From Piper betle (lineage: Eukaryota; Streptophyta; Magnoliopsida; Piperales; Piperaceae): 64,000 nucleotides of DNA. Every line of letters begins with the position of its first letter. Within the stretch, counting starts at the first letter, position 1. Positions 12,401 to 24,420 of this stretch are shown piece after piece. The notes under the pieces were generated by a model that made no database searches, was not told the DNA's origin, and was given only the letters and a program-made list of their open reading frames with translations. Where the stretch lies: assembly GCA_033002965.1 (NCBI GenBank), contig JAURVB010007728.1, forward strand, positions 1 to 64,000, written 5' to 3'. The position numbers were made by a program, and so were the translations under genes.

Positions 12401-14007
12401 CTCGCTCCCATGTTGAGAGAAACCGTATATAATGGTATATGATTGCTTTATAAATACTCTTAACATTATATAATCCTCCTTTCTGATCAGCATATAAACC
12501 TCCCAAGTAGCTAATAGGGCGTTGTTGTCTAATTGTAAATATAGAATAGAAAATTTTATATGAAATCTTAAAAAGTTATATCACAAATTCTTTTATTATT
12601 ATTATTATTATTATAAAAACTGATAGAACTTATAAAATAAATTTAGACATAATGCACGCAATTACTTATACTGGAGTCTTGTTTGAATATTTGGGGGGAA
12701 AAAGATCAGTGCAGCCTTATTTTACTTTTTAACATTTTAAATGTAAAGTGCATCTTCAACTATATCTACTCTTATTAATAAAAAAACCAAAAATGAGGGC
12801 TCTGATCATTAAAGTAAGAGATTCGGCCAATTAAAATATAATAAAATAAATAAAATAAATTATCATAATCTATTTTTTAATTTAATTAGAATTTTCATTT
12901 AAAATTAGAATCCATCCCTAAGATATTATGTAATTATAATTTATCTCATTATTTAATAAAAAATTATATATAAAATTAGAGTTTATCTCTTATAGATTGT
13001 GCATTGCACTGTATCTTGCCTAGTATTTACTAATATTCAGTCAAATATGTTTTTTTACCATTTTTTTATAATTTTATGTTTTTCAACAAAAAAACTCAAA
13101 ACAATACAACCAAATACCCTTAAACATATATATTATTATCATTTAATATAGTTTCCAATGGTATAAGATGTCAATCTCTGTCAAATTATCAACACATCAC
13201 TTATCAAGAAATTTATTCACCTTTCTATATAATTAATTCCTTTGAAAAAATCTTTTTCTTATGGCTAATATTAAATATTCATGAACAGCTAGCTAGTCAA
13301 TGCAGAAATAAAGTTGATATATACCTATAACTACCGAAAACGCAATCTTCCAAGAACGCGCTTAATTTATTGTATATTGTATGAGATTTTTAAAAGACGA
13401 AACACACAACTGTATTTGTGCTGATTATCATACAAGTCTTTTGCTGCTTATATATGTACTTTTCAAAACCATCTTCTCAAGCTGGCAGCAAAGGTCTTAA
13501 CTATGTATATTATATGAATGCATACTAGATTTCCTTGTCTGTTTCTCACTATAATTCCGCACTAGTTTTGATTCAAGATAACTAAATAATATGCCCACCA
13601 AATGTTCGAATTCTTTGGTAGTTTGCATGCGTGGATGGTCCTGATGAAGGTTCTATTAATTACTAATCAATGGATTTTTTTTCGACAGCTAGCTAGCTGG
13701 TTTCATGGTAGATATCAATTTTTAATCGTCTTGATTAGTACACTGCGTAGAGGTCCTCAACTAATTAGCTGTAGCAAAAGTTACTTTCACATGAATCTAT
13801 AACAATACAAGTCAACACGAGGGAAATCTTCGGCTGATGGTTCAACCTGCTTGCCAATAACTTGAATATTCCTCTCCTAACAGCTACTCTAATTAGTATT
13901 GGCCATTGAATTTTGATAATAAAATAAGAAAATTCCTCTAGGTTATACCTCATGCTATTGAGAACAAATACCTACGTAAAAAATTGAAAAGTTGAACTCT
14001 TTTTGAA

Positions 14008-14010
<3 letters not shown>
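12401..14010. other. AT-rich intergenic DNA
   Basis: Holds a short ATT trinucleotide run at about 12593-12613. No gene or bounded element is seen; short frames lack any family features. Confidence 0.35.

Positions 14011-14062
<52 letters not shown>
14011..14062. repeat. TA dinucleotide microsatellite, about 26 units
   Basis: An uninterrupted TA run. Frames on both strands that read as alternating Ile-Tyr are artefacts of this repeat. Confidence 0.95.
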
Positions 14063-14065
<3 letters not shown>

Positions 14066-16100
14066 GCAAGAGCGAGACTTCCATCAAAGTCATCTTTCTA
14101 AAAGACAACCAAAACCCACTGATACTAGACCTTGATCTGACCAGCTTCACGATCATTTTTTTCTCCAAGTCATGTATCATACATCAAATTGGCAATATTG
14201 AATTGTATTGGTGAAACCTACATACCACATGAACAAATGGGAACATAGATCATGCATATGCATTGAACTTGCCCTCTCAAATTCCTAAACTAAGGAAGAT
14301 GGGCAACCAGTTTTATCAACTTGATAGCTATACATGATAGCTCCCTTTTGGAAAGGTCCTTTCTTTTTAGCTTTCTAAGGGCTAAGGATTTTGTACTACA
14401 TGTGCTGGGATGTTCTTTAAAAGTCTTGATTTGCTTCCAAGTGTTCTCACAGGGATAGTTGTTCCAAGCTGCACTAGTTTGTACTGGTTATTAAAATACA
14501 TTCATGCTTTACCCACTAGATTCTTGCCTAGAAGATGTTAAAGAGTCCAATGAAAGGAGTGGTCAATGAATTAATGTCCTTGCTTCCCACATAAAATAGT
14601 CCTAAATTTTATCACCTGGAATTGTCTCTGAAAGAGAGTTAAAAACGACTTTTAAGCTTTTTTCGCTTATGAAATGTATCTTTTCTCTACAGCTGAAAAT
14701 ATATAATGTAACCATCGGTCATTCTGAAAGATGTCATATTGACCGCTTAATTATCGGAGTGACAGGAGTCATAAAATTAATCATGAAATCTTATATTAAT
14801 ATCATTCACAGATAAAATTTGACTTAGAAAGCCATGATATCAAATCTAAGTTATCCCGTATCTAATACTTATTGGGATAAAATTCAGTTTATTGGTGAAT
14901 ATTGACTATAAATCTTCAAATTTAATTAATCATAAAGAAATGATTAAAGTTCATTAATTTGTATTTTAGGTTAGGTTGCTACAAATGATATTAGAGCCAA
15001 GTTTATTCCATATTAGCTGCTGAGTTAGACTAGAGACATTAGTTAGGTTGTCATTAATGGGCCAAAAACGGAAATGAACGGGTTCTAGTAATGAGTCAAA
15101 TATAGAGATTTCGAGAACAAAAGTTATTAAATTGGTGGATTATAAGATCCATCAATTTAGTCATACATTTAATACATAATAGGATAAAATCTTATTTATT
15201 AGTAAAAATAAACTATATATCTTCAACTTTGGTTAATAACAAATTTAAATATAATCAAAACACCCAATGCGACAACATTTTTACTATTGTAAAATTTTTT
15301 AAGTGAAATAATTTTCATGTATCACTTAATACTGGGCAATTATAATTATTTGAATTCAAAGTAATAATCCAATAAAATCACGATATTTGTGGTGTTATTG
15401 ACATTCTCCCTGGTCCTAGTGTTAAATACCTAAATGCGTCTCTCTCTCTCTTTTCTTTTTTCTTTTTTATTTTTTTCTTCCTTTTTTCCCATTTTTTGCT
15501 CAATTGGAATTCATTAGACTGGCATTCACACTTTTATTTTACTCTTAAATATTTCATTGGTGGGCCTAACTACAAAGGGCCTAATAATTTAGTGTGGGCT
15601 TGAAAAAGTAACTACTGGGCCCAAGCATACGAAAAATATGGATAACATTAAATAGGTGTGAGTCTTATATATACGAGTACAGTTGATAACCTTATAACCT
15701 TAGCTATTCTTTTTATTTTGAGAAAATTAGTAGTTCTCACTAATTAAATTTATATAGATAAATACAATAATAAATAATAAATATACTTATAAATTTATAA
15801 GTCAATCTAATATTTTTAATTTTTTTCTTAATTATCAAAGTAATTATAATAAAATTTAATTTCAAAGTATCTTTAAAATATTATATTTTTAAAAATCTAA
15901 AAACAGGTTATTTTGATGTTAAAAATTTTTATACATATAAAATTCATTATGGGGACTGATCACTAAAAATATTTAAATTAGAGATGTAACTCGTATAAGT
16001 TATACGAAATATAGTTCAAATCACCTTATTTTTTCCCGAAAATATTCTACCCATTACCGAGGAGAGATTTCATTATTAAAAAAAAAATTTTGATTTGACG
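14063..16100. other. Intergenic DNA with an old LTR end and primer site
   Basis: At 14986-14999 TGATATTAGAGCCA matches the tRNA-iMet primer complement at 12 of 14 positions, and GGTTGCTACA (ending CA) lies two bases upstream. This is the layout of a 5' LTR end followed by a primer site on the plus strand. The upstream LTR limit and any gag-pol are not recognisable. 15150-15240 resembles the 1780-2220 blocks. Pyrimidine tracts lie at about 15440-15500. Confidence 0.4.
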
Positions 16101-16357
16101 AAACCCTAAGGCCCCAAAAATTGGCTAAAAACTCCTCTTGAGTTCCAACCCGATTCAAATTTGCTCCTCTCTCTGTTCAAGGATGTTATGTGTACAAATT
16201 CATGTTCCCTGACCAACTGTCTTGCACAAATCTTCAAGAACCAACCAAGTAACAAGTGTCCCATATCCTAACAACCTTCTCTCTTCTATCTCTTCTCGCC
16301 AGGCCATGCAAAAAGCCGGCCGACCATTTCAACAGAGTTCTAGGTCTAAATGATCAG

Positions 16358-16626
16358 ATGGGTTCAGAAACGTTTCTGGAATTGATATTGACCATTCTTT
16401 TGCTGCCTGTTGGAGTTTTCCTTCGTTATGGATGTGGGGTTAGTTCCACATTATGTTCCAAATAAACCATGTTAACATTTGTTACAATATCTTTTTCGGG
16501 TCGTTCGTAAAATTGCTTCATTGTTGATATATCATTTTGCAGGTTAAGTTTTGGATTGACTTGCGGCTGACACTGTTGGGGTATATACCTGGCATCATAT
16601 ATGTAATTTATGTGCTTGTGAGTTGA
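16358..16626 (+). CDS. RCI2: RCI2/PMP3 (LTI6-type) small hydrophobic membrane protein
   Basis: A 54-residue protein of the PMP3/UPF0057 family. In plants these proteolipids sit in the plasma membrane, are induced by cold, salt or dehydration, and influence membrane potential and ion balance. Exons are 16358-16438 and 16543-16626, joined at GCG|VKF by a GT-AG intron of 104 bp in the first loop. Two hydrophobic helices are visible: roughly residues 6-22 (FLELILTILLLPVGVFL) and 33-52 (LRLTLLGYIPGIIYVIYVLV). The loop between them reads RYGCGVKFWID, with the expected conserved Cys and Trp. Length equals that of Arabidopsis RCI2A (54). The frame is open upstream to about 16256 but contains no earlier ATG, so 16358 is the start. 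There is no sign of damage. Confidence 0.95.
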
Positions 16627-18690
16627 GAGTTGGAATAGGAATGAGCTAGTGGGTGGCTGCTGCTTCTTTTTTTCTTTCTATTTTCTCTTGTTTCGCCATG
16701 TGTTCTTGCTCTCTTTGTTTCTTTTCTAACTGAATTTGTATCTGTAGATGTCAACATGATTAATTTGATCTATCCTTTTTACAATTATACATGTCTAAGA
16801 AATGAATCTGTGCGTCATGTTCTGCATGCAAGTAATTTCCCATGGAGCTTTTGGTAGGTGCTTACAGTCAGGAAGTGGTTTCATTTCTTAGATCCCAAGA
16901 TGATATAGATTGATAATGTTATGCCAGTTTGATAACCAATAAAACAAGTCACCACCTTAATTGTTAGGAATGACTATTTGAATTCTTTGGATAAAAAAGT
17001 ATGGTTTCAGTTTTATAAATTGGAGGAGTGCCCAAATGTAAACAAGCACTTTTAGTACTGAGCAGTAAGCAGGATGGTTTGATATAAAGGTTTTGTTTAT
17101 TAGCAGTTTGCAAGCTATAAAACTCGTTTTGAGAGTTTGACTACGTTTGATTTAATTATTTTTTAGCCGAGCTGTGTTGAGCCGAATTAAAATGTCTTCA
17201 ACTTTTTTCATTTCAAACTAAAAGTGATATATATCTAGGACCCAAAAATAATTATAGTTATTAAAATGTCCAGTAGATCATTTGAGTTGGGGTGAACATG
17301 TTAAACACATTGAGTCGTGTGTTCAAGTTGTGTATAATTCAATATGCTACTAATTTTATATTTTATATGCACCACTTGTGCAGAGTTTTAAAATGATATA
17401 TACACTGAGTTATACTTCATTTCCGAGTTAGCTAGCTTGTCTAATTTAGGTATGTATTTTAGGTGTTACCGATGGATAACTCAACAAATAACCTTTATGA
17501 AGTAAATTGTTCTATGATTAGCCGCAAATGGTAATAACCCTAGAATAGTCACCGACAGAGGATTAATGTATTTTGGAACTGACCCAACTCGGCTTACAGA
17601 GATCTGGGTTGCATTCTGGTATAGGGTTGGCCCATCTTAATTAAATTGGCCGCTTACGCGATAATGGAGAATTTTTTTTTTACTAGTCATATGAAAATTT
17701 TATACATTGGAAATATTTTAAAAATAATTTATATTAAATATAAGATATAATTTTGTTTAAATAATTTTTTGATTATTCAAAGATAAAGTAAGTAGGTCTC
17801 TTCCTTCGGTTTACGCAGTCACCACCGATGAGATTTCCTTGTTAGAAATTTTGTAAAAATTCTCAAAAAAATAAAGTCATTCCCTGTCAAAAAATTACCA
17901 AAATAAAATGTTCTTCAAAAGATTTTAAAATTTTCACAACTTTTTATGCAAAAAAGAGTATTCTTTTAATATTATCAAAGTATGAATTAAATGCCTTCAC
18001 TTAAATAAAAATTCTATTTAATAATTTTTAGCCCTCGGTCCGTGGTAATGGTTAGGCTCTAGTCGCCTTCAACCCCAAAAGCAGCCGCATCCACTCATGT
18101 GACTGGATATGGCCTCCCCTAGCCTGGGGTTGCCAAGCCGTCCCCAAGGGCGGTCAAACTTAGCTACTGCAAGGCCTTAGTACGAGATTATAGTTGCTCT
18201 TATGTTTTTAAAAGAAATTATTTTTAAAAAAAATTAAATTAATTTAGATTAAAATAATATAATTTTTTAATCCAAAACTAAAAAAATATTCCCGTCATTA
18301 TTAAAAAAATTCTTTTTCAATAATTAGTCGTGATTTTTCCATCACAAGATAATATCAAAAAAATACTATTCATTTATTGGTAAAAAAACTCAAATTACTT
18401 GAGTTATTACTCACTTTTGTACTGACTGTTTTATTGTCCAATTATTTCTTCCATTGAGAGAGAACTTAATTGGGAATTCTACACCATCTAAATCTTAGTC
18501 TTGGAAAACTCCGTCAATGTTACCATCAGTAGGAAGGTAAAACTTATAATTAATGAGAGGACATGGCATGATATTATTATGTGCCTTAATGACCTCCCGT
18601 CGATGTCTCCATCAGGAGCCAAAAAATGTTCTAGTCGGAGTGGTGTGCCGAAGGGGGATGTCAAACTCCGACCTATATATAAAGAGAGGT
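16627..18690. other. RCI2 3' region and intergenic DNA
   Basis: The 3' UTR of RCI2 probably extends to about 16800. Beyond it is AT-rich DNA without genes. 18030-18190 is a more GC-rich patch of unknown origin. Confidence 0.35.
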
Positions 18691-18699
18691 GTTGAGGTG

Positions 18700-19910
18700 G
18701 CCTAAGGCCAAAAAAATTTCCTGCCTCAGAAGTTTCATCTGGGCCGTCTAATTAAAGGACGGACCAAGGCCCAAATTTATTATTTTCAAAAAAAAAACTA
18801 AACCTTGGGCAATGACACCGACGGCCGCCAAGCGGCCATGTCAGTCACGGGCAGCCATGTCTGCCCACCTCCGGACCAAATCCAGCCGCAATTAGATCTG
18901 GTTGCCTAGCCAGGTGATAAACGGACCTAACTGGTGGCGACCAGATCCAGCCACGTAGCAAAGAAAAAGCTACTCCCAACCAATCTCGTCACCGCCTCCG
19001 CACTGCCCAACCCCACCAGTGCCGATGTCATTGGGCATGAGGCAGTGGAGGTTGCACATGTTGTTGGTGTCACTGTCATCGGCACCGGAGGAGTCGGAGT
19101 CTAAGGGCCGAGGGGGGAGCGATGGTGATGTGAGGAGGAGGGCTCCATGGCGTTGAACTTCTAGAAGTAGAGCCAGGCAAAGGGGGAGGGGGAACAGGCG
19201 AAAGTGATGGAGGCCAGGTAGCGCTTCTCACTGTGGTAGCGCTTGCAGAGCTTCTCAATCTTGTGGTGGGACTAGATGGGGGTCTTGGGCTTGGGGGCAA
19301 CGGGCAACAATAGCGTCAGCCACCTCCTCCTAGTGGACAGCGGGGCACCAGAGCGAGACTCAAGGATCTTGGTGAAGAGGCAGATGAACTCGGCATCAAC
19401 GCTGGCGTCCATGGTAGCTAGGGCGGCCGCTCGCCGGCGAAGGAGCCACTTGATGCGCGCTAGCAAATGGGCCACACTCTCGAACACTAAGGAGGTAGTA
19501 TCAGTGCCGACGAGCTCGATGGTTGTTATGAGAGGGGTTTTAGAGAGGGAGAAACTATCGTCAGACAAGCAAATGCTCTGGCAGCGAAAGGCAACGGTGG
19601 CGAGGCATTTTCTGGGTTGGCGCCAAATCCAGCCGCCGCTAACAAGACGACTATCCCCCGACCAGATCTAGCTATTTCTCAACCAGACCCCGATCGGCTA
19701 TTCCTCCCACTGTCAATGCCCCCACCCTACCCACCCACTACCCTCGACCCCAATCTATGCCAGATCCTATTGCCGTCGTGACCAAAACTTGGCTGCCAAC
19801 AAAAGTGGTGGAAGATATTGTGTTTTTTTGTTTTTATTAAATCTAGGTCATCCTTACGATCAGATAAGTTTAAAATTTAAGGCTGGAAAATATTTCCAGG
19901 CTTATAAAAA
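18700..19910. mobile_element. Likely Pack-MULE (non-autonomous Mutator-like element)
   Basis: The two ends are inverted relatives over about 70 bp. Left: ATTTCCTGCCTCAG, later AAAGGACGGACC, then AAATTTATTATTTTC. Right end read in reverse: ATTTTCCAGCCTTA, later GTAAGGATGACC, then AGATTTAATAAAAAC. The interior is GC-rich, unlike the flanks, and carries a fragment resembling a host trihelix gene on the minus strand. Long decayed inverted ends around a captured gene fragment are the hallmark of Pack-MULEs. A 9-bp target duplication could not be assigned, so the exact edges are uncertain. Confidence 0.45.
19076..19568 (-). pseudogene. Captured trihelix-type transcription factor fragment, disrupted
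   Basis: On the minus strand the translation reads PKPKTPI, a TAG stop, then SHHKIEKLCKRYHSEKR. Further on comes WLYF, a TAG stop, and KFNAMEP. This parallels the trihelix (ASIL-like) pattern PKT-IQC-HKIEKLRKRYR followed by a WPYF-x-x-DAME segment, where TAG stands for CAG and GAG codons. An N-terminal part (19568 leftwards) is open but not recognisable. With two in-frame stops and no promoter it is a fragment, probably carried by the surrounding MULE-like ends. Family assignment is from memory of the motif and is moderate. Confidence 0.45.
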
Positions 19911-20197
19911 CTTTACCCGTCTATAAAACTCCTAGACACTTAGGAAAACGAAACGTGTCATAAATAGTTCTACCTCTAGCAAACCCATGAACAGCCACTA
20001 CCAGCTTCCCCCTGTAGCGACAAGTACAAAGCAGAATAATGATGACAAGTAGTACCACATATTACTACAGCATCAAGGTAAGTCTCTAGATATCTTTTGT
20101 TTGTGCTAATGACTTCTCTAAGTGGCTATGTCATCCAAGTATCAAAAGTAGATGAAAAAACAACCAATTGGAAGTTGGAAAAAGATCACAACTCTAA

Positions 20198-23100
20198 CTA
20201 ACCATGACCAACCGTGATCATGCTATTTCTGCCCCTTCCTCCATAGCCCCCAAACTTCTTCAGTACACTGTTCTTTTTCTTGGGAGAATCATCATCCATG
20301 CCCTCTGAAAAGGGCGAGTTTATCATCTTTCCAACCATGGTCGGATTGATGTCAACATTGTCCAGCGAGCCGGATCTTTTCATTAACTTTCCGTTGGTGT
20401 GATTATCGGCGAGAACAGATGCAGCAGCCTCGGCGGCCTTTCTCCATTGATCTGACTGGATCCGCAGTTGGTTTAGCTCTGCTTCCATCCCAGAGTTTGC
20501 AGCATTTGCAGCTTCTAGCTGCTCGGTAACACTCAAGGCCCTCCTTGTACTCTTGTCAAGCTTCTCACTGAGGTATTGGAGCTTTGTGATCGCCGCCCTT
20601 TCTGCAGCTTTAGCTGTCTCTGCATCTGCATACCCTTGCTTTTTCTCCAAATCTCGTTGCTGGATATTCGTTGTTAACTTTTCATTCAACTCCATCACGC
20701 TGGATAATTGAGCTTCCTTATCGAGCAGCAGTCCGTTTAATTCAACAATGGCTGCTTTTGTTTTCTCCAGTTCATTCTCATGTTGATTGCGTTCCTTATA
20801 TTGGTTTGTCTTGCTAATTTGTTCATGTAATCCTTCATTCTCTGCTGCAATGGCCTGTAATTCGGTCTCCTTGTCCATCAGGCGAGCCCTGGAGATCACT
20901 TACATCTACTTTTGCCCTTCTCAACTCAGCTTCAAGCTCGGATTCTCTATGGTTTGAATCAGACTTTGCCGTTTTTGCTAGTTCATAAGCAGATTGCATC
21001 TCCAATGTTGTCTGAGTTTTCTCTTCCTGATACTTGAGCTTCATTTCTTCCAGAGTGAAGTTTAGCTGTTTTATCTCCAACTTCAAAAAATCAACAGCAG
21101 ATTTTTGCTTGTCCGGATGACCAGCTAAATAAGAAAGCTCATCAACTTCCTTGCCATCTCTAGCCCAAACAAGATCACTTCTAAGTTGAGTTATCACTTC
21201 CTCGAGCAAAGTCGCACAACCTTGAGACTCTTTTAAATCTTTCGCAACAGAGTTAAAAGATTCCAGAGCTTGCAACCTATCAAATTGAAGCAATTCAATA
21301 GTACTCCTAGCTGCCCCTAGCTCCAGCAATGCTTCCTTGACTATAGAATGGACCTGAGATTCAGATTCTTTACAGTCGTTGAGTTGCATTTTAACATCTT
21401 CAACAAGAGAAAGCATGTCGGACATCTCCTGTTGCATCGCCTGCAATTTAGTGCGAGCCATTTCAGTCTCTCTGGCATGAGTAGCCTCTTCTTCAGCAGC
21501 AGCTTCAAGCTGAATTTTTAGGTTTTGTATCTCATTTAAGGCAGAAGATAATGCAGCTGAGTCTACTGAGTGTTGCTTCTGCAAAGCTTCAAGCTCCAAC
21601 TCCCACGCATGGTCTCTTTCCTCGGAGATCTTGCGAAGCTCTTGAAGACGAGCCTCTTCGGATGCTGTCAACTCTAGAAGCTGCTTTTGAGAATCGTCGA
21701 ATTTAGCAGCCAAATCAACCAGTTGCTTCTTTGATTCTTCTGCTTCCTGTTCAGCCTGACATTTCCATGTTTCAGATGCACTCAGCTGCTCTTTTGCTTT
21801 CTTTAGTTCATCCTGTAATTGAGACAGCTGTGTTTCCAGTTCAGTCAGCCTACTTAGTCGCTTTTTCTGCATCACAAAGGAAATTAAATTCCATGGTTGA
21901 ATTCATTAGACGGACTAAGCAACAAATCATTGTTATGGATGAAAGAAGTTCATTGACAAACTAGCAGCATTAAGGCCATGAAAAAGGGAGACAAAAGAAG
22001 TCATGTCTACCATGAAATGAACCAAAATATTGGAAAGTTTTTCTGGAAAGTATACACCATTGAGTTAAGTTAAACTTCACTGCGATGGGGTAATTGCTAT
22101 GTATAGTGAACTAGTCCATAAAGCTCAGCACAGAAAATGATAATTCATACCACCAAATCATCTAAAAAACAGCCTAAACACATGATACAAGAAGACATGG
22201 TCAAGTACCTCAGCTAGAGGGCTCCTTGGAGACTTCCGTTCATATACTTTGGGGCTTCTATCAGTTGAAGTCCTGGTTTTTCCAGAGGAGCTAGAGTCTG
22301 TTTCAGTTGAATTGATTGCCTTTGGCTGCCGACCAGTTCGGGGAGTACTGGGAGATGTCCTCTGAGGCATGTCAGACGACCCAGTCCTGCTATCAAGTGA
22401 AATGAATGTGAGCCATAGAACTGTTATCCATTTCTTAAACAACAATTAAGTCAAGCATACTCTTTACAGAACGAAATATACAGATTTCAGTGATGTTCAA
22501 AGTAAAACCAAGAAATTTTTGGTTGTGTCAACAAACAGATACAAAAAATCGAGAAATTATAACAGCCCTTAGCTATAGTAAGAACAGCCTCATAACCCTG
22601 GGCAGCAATAGAATGAAGTATATATGTTTGCATCATTTCCATAGCTCTCGTTTGACTGCAGGTTCGTAATCTCTTAGTAATAGGATTGAGGACCAGGTGC
22701 AAAACATTGACGATGTTCAAAGATGTCAAAAAAAAAAACCTTGCAAGAAATTTGCATAACAATTTCCCAATGGGTAAAACAATTAACGCCAACATATATC
22801 AATATCCACCCATTTACAAGTACATGAGATTTCCCTTTGGGCAAAAAAAAAGGATAGTTCTTTAAAGTGACAAAACAAATCAAATAGTGAGAGAGATGTC
22901 CTATCATTGCCTCTGGAAGGGAAAAATGAGAGAGAAAAGTGCTACCATTTCACTTTTCTACATCAAGAAGTGGCATTAACATCAAATCTAAGAAACCCAG
23001 GTAGTTAAAACGCCATAAAACAGTGGAGTCGCAACTGATAACGACAAGGGCCTATGTGCAACTATCCCAGGAGGTCAAAACAAGCTAATCCCCCCTCTTT

Positions 23101-23259
23101 AAAAACTAAATAAATAAATAAAACCAACCGAAACAAGTTGAATTAAAAAACGTTGGCTAGAAGCATTCGTTATCTCGGAGAGATAAGCAAAAGTCTATTT
23201 ATGAAACCTTTCACGTGGAAACAAGTTTGTTTATTCAACCTGGCCTTTGGTGCCTGCAT
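20198..23259 (-). CDS. ICR2/ICR3-like: Interactor of constitutive active ROPs (ICR/RIP), coiled-coil scaffold, one frame break
   Basis: ICR proteins are cytosolic/plasma-membrane scaffolds that bind GTP-loaded ROP/RAC GTPases and link them to microtubules and polar growth. Coding exons on the minus strand are 23259-23240 (MQAPKAR), 22386-22209 ([20 protein letters not shown] and a Ser/Thr-rich stretch to PLAE) and 21866-20198. All junctions are GT-AG and in phase. From residue 67 the protein is almost continuous coiled coil ([20 protein letters not shown]). Near the C-terminus, about residues 539-547, is QWRKAAEAA, the family's ROP-binding signature, followed by RSGSLD and MDDDSPKKK. The predicted protein is about 621 residues, slightly above the usual 560-620. 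The frame breaks once: the CCC at 20887-20889 has one base too many, and removing it joins SDLQ to [11 protein letters not shown], as in relatives. Probably an assembly error. Confidence 0.92.
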
Positions 23260-23758
23260 TGTCTCTACTTTGATTGGGACCACAGTAAAACCCTGCAATA
23301 ACACAGACAAAACCAAACCACGAAAGAATGAGTCAAGAGACCACAGGAATCCGAAGCTCACACCACATAAATAAATTACCATCTACTCGTTTTTATACAT
23401 GTTCGCTTCCAACATTAATTTCTCTCATCCATCACAGGTGAATCACAACTACCAGAACACACATACAGTGCCCACACTGTACATTATCCTTACCACCATT
23501 TGATCCATTGCTTTTCCGTCATTACTCTCGAGGACAACTTTTAAATTTTTTTTTTAAAAAAAGCTGACCAAACATTCAACAAACCCATTCGCTGGAGTAC
23601 GTGATTAACTTCAGTTCACGTTACCCATTTTCACATTTACTCGTACCAACATAGTAATAAAAAAATGATATTCTACCAATACATTGATGTCTGACCTGGT
23701 TTGAGGGTAGTAACCAGTAAGAGCTTCCAAGCAACAAAAATGAGATTGAAGCAAATAC

Positions 23759-23801
23759 CTTGAATTTTTCAGCTTTGGCAGCTTTGTCAGACAAGGCCGA
23801 C
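23759..23801 (-). other. Non-coding 5' UTR exon of ICR
   Basis: On the minus strand TTCACAG precedes and GTATTTG follows this 43-bp segment, giving good acceptor and donor sites upstream of the coding start. It has no ATG and contains in-frame stops. ICR genes often have an intron-containing leader. Position is inferred from splice signals only. Confidence 0.5.
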
Positions 23802-24227
23802 CTGTGAATACAACGGAATCAAATCAAGCCAAAATGCGGAGTGCATATTCATCACTTTTCAAGTAGAAAATGAGCCCAAAAAAAAACACCTTTTATGCAA
23901 ACCGTAAGTAAAAAAACGCATGCACAACTCCAACCAAAAATAACACAAACACTTTCAGTTCTCACAAAGAAAAAACTTTAAAAAAAAAAGAAGTGAAAAG
24001 CACATGAAAACAAGCTTTCCTAGCAGCAAAAACCACAAGAAGCTTAAAAAAAAAATACAACTATCAGAACCCACATCACATTCTTCATTTCCACCTAGCC
24101 CAACACAAAACAAAACCAAAACAACAACTAACAACAACAGAAACAAAGCGAACAGCTCATTACACGATTAGGAAGCTCAGTACAAAAATGGGAAGAAAGA
24201 CGGCAATGGTTAGGAGGGGAGACGAAC

Positions 24228-24420
24228 CAAAGAAAGCTTTTGAAGGGAGGTTTGAGCTGCTTCTTTGTTGGGAGATGGGAGGGTCAAGGGCGGGGGTGCT
24301 TTGGTGTTCCCGAGGAGACTGTCAAAGAAGAAGAGGGGGAGCAGCTTTGTGAAGCATAGATAGTACTATAGTAGGCTCCGGTTGGTATTATTATAGCAGC
24401 GGCAAGAGGAGTTACTGAGT
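24228..24420 (-). promoter_or_regulatory. Probable first exon and promoter of ICR
   Basis: The minus strand shows a pyrimidine-rich leader (about 24345-24228) ending TTTG before GTTCGT, a possible donor. A TATA-like CTATAATAAT lies near 24388-24397. This places the transcription start around 24360. Inferred; transcript evidence would be needed. Confidence 0.4.

Noticed and set aside
13950..14214. Frames rich in Ile-Tyr on both strands
   Set aside because: They are translations of the TA microsatellite.
16256..16357. N-terminal extension of the RCI2 frame
   Set aside because: It has no ATG before 16358, and the 54-residue form matches the family exactly.
19276..19671. Plus-strand 131-codon frame
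   Set aside because: It is opposite the minus-strand trihelix-like fragment, which gives recognisable motifs; the plus frame does not.
22158..22907. Minus-strand frames extending beyond the ICR exon 22209-22386
   Set aside because: They run through introns; good GT-AG sites and the MQAPKAR exon define the true gene structure.
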